In this document: positions 63,928 through 64,000 of the stretch, one piece after another | Position numbering within the stretch: position 1 is the first letter of the stretch | Layout of the letters: each line of letters opens with the position of its first letter | NCBI GenBank assembly: GCA_049472395.1 | Contig: JBLIRR010000036.1 | Location: 1-64,000 of the forward strand | DNA: 64,000 nt | Source of the DNA: JBLIRR01 sp049472395 | GTDB lineage: Bacteria; SZUA-182; DTGQ01; JBLIRR01 | Reading direction: 5' to 3' | The notes under the pieces: model-generated | Databases searched by the model: none | What the model was told of the DNA's origin: nothing | Seen by the model: the letters and a program-made list of their open reading frames with translations, nothing else | Program-made: the position numbers and the translations under genes

Positions 63928-64000
63928 TTATCCTTCTTTCGCTTTTAGATATTCGATGATCCGTTTTTTTCTCTCTTCAATTTTTTCCATCTGAGCTTTT
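63928..64000 (-). CDS. C-terminus of a gene that runs past the window end
   Basis: The minus strand reads KAQMEKIEERKKRIIEYLKA then KEG and TAA. A charged helical tail of this kind ends many proteins, so identity cannot be told. Only 24 codons are visible. Confidence 0.3.
   Translation of the reverse strand, partial: KAQMEKIEERKKRIIEYLKAKEG

Overview
The window is low-GC DNA from a Gram-negative, probably uncultured environmental bacterium. The evidence for an outer membrane is a Wzi-like barrel, barrel fragments, a PilP-like protein and a secreted multihaem cytochrome. The cytochrome, the long beta-rich envelope proteins and the same-strand integron integrase recall Desulfobacterota, Planctomycetota or a candidate phylum, but there is no rRNA gene to decide it. 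A probable in-frame selenocysteine codon suggests the cell reads UGA as Sec.

Region by region. (1) 1-8200 is an integron. A tyrosine recombinase of the IntI type (4777-5769, minus) lies on the same strand as its cassettes, which follow its 3' end: two TIR genes, an HNH-like protein, two near-identical cassettes without a convincing gene, and a metallophosphoesterase, separated by four readable attC sites. Behind the integrase are an IS21-family remnant, a cassette gene cut by it, further attC-like sites and a second, frameshifted integrase pseudogene on the other strand. (2) 9000-30500 is a plus-strand block of very large secreted or envelope proteins: two related beta-rich membrane-anchored proteins (1084 and 2588 aa, the second looking like a fusion of two units), two LVIVD-repeat propellers with Tyr/Gly/Pro-rich tails, and a 1492-aa chain of ten carboxypeptidase-regulatory-like repeats. 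(3) 30700-35200 has a minus-strand 15-haem cytochrome with thrombospondin type 3 repeats and a lone PilP-like gene; between them lie a palindrome and a structured-RNA candidate. (4) 35500-45200 mixes a GC-richer fic gene, an EF-hand-containing membrane protein, corA, ldh, a glycogen phosphorylase scrap, and a deacetylase/glycosyltransferase fusion coupled to a radical SAM gene. (5) 45200-54100 has gene debris, a Wzi-like barrel, a PAP2 phosphatase and two two-component systems plus a lone receiver. (6) 54200-64000 has dispersed inverted repeats, an ECF-like sigma factor, a split YeeE/YedE transporter whose first half carries a UGA at its conserved Cys, MscS with DUF432, small secreted proteins, an isoprenylcysteine-methyltransferase-like protein, and a decayed second copy of the EF-hand protein next to a truncated DUF502 gene.

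The observations most worth following are the probable selenoprotein YeeE half-transporter, the same-strand integron with a two-TIR cassette preceded by a cluster of TTCCTAATATTAGGAA palindromes, and the envelope protein cluster with shared internal and C-terminal motifs. All calls come from reading the sequence; no database search was run.
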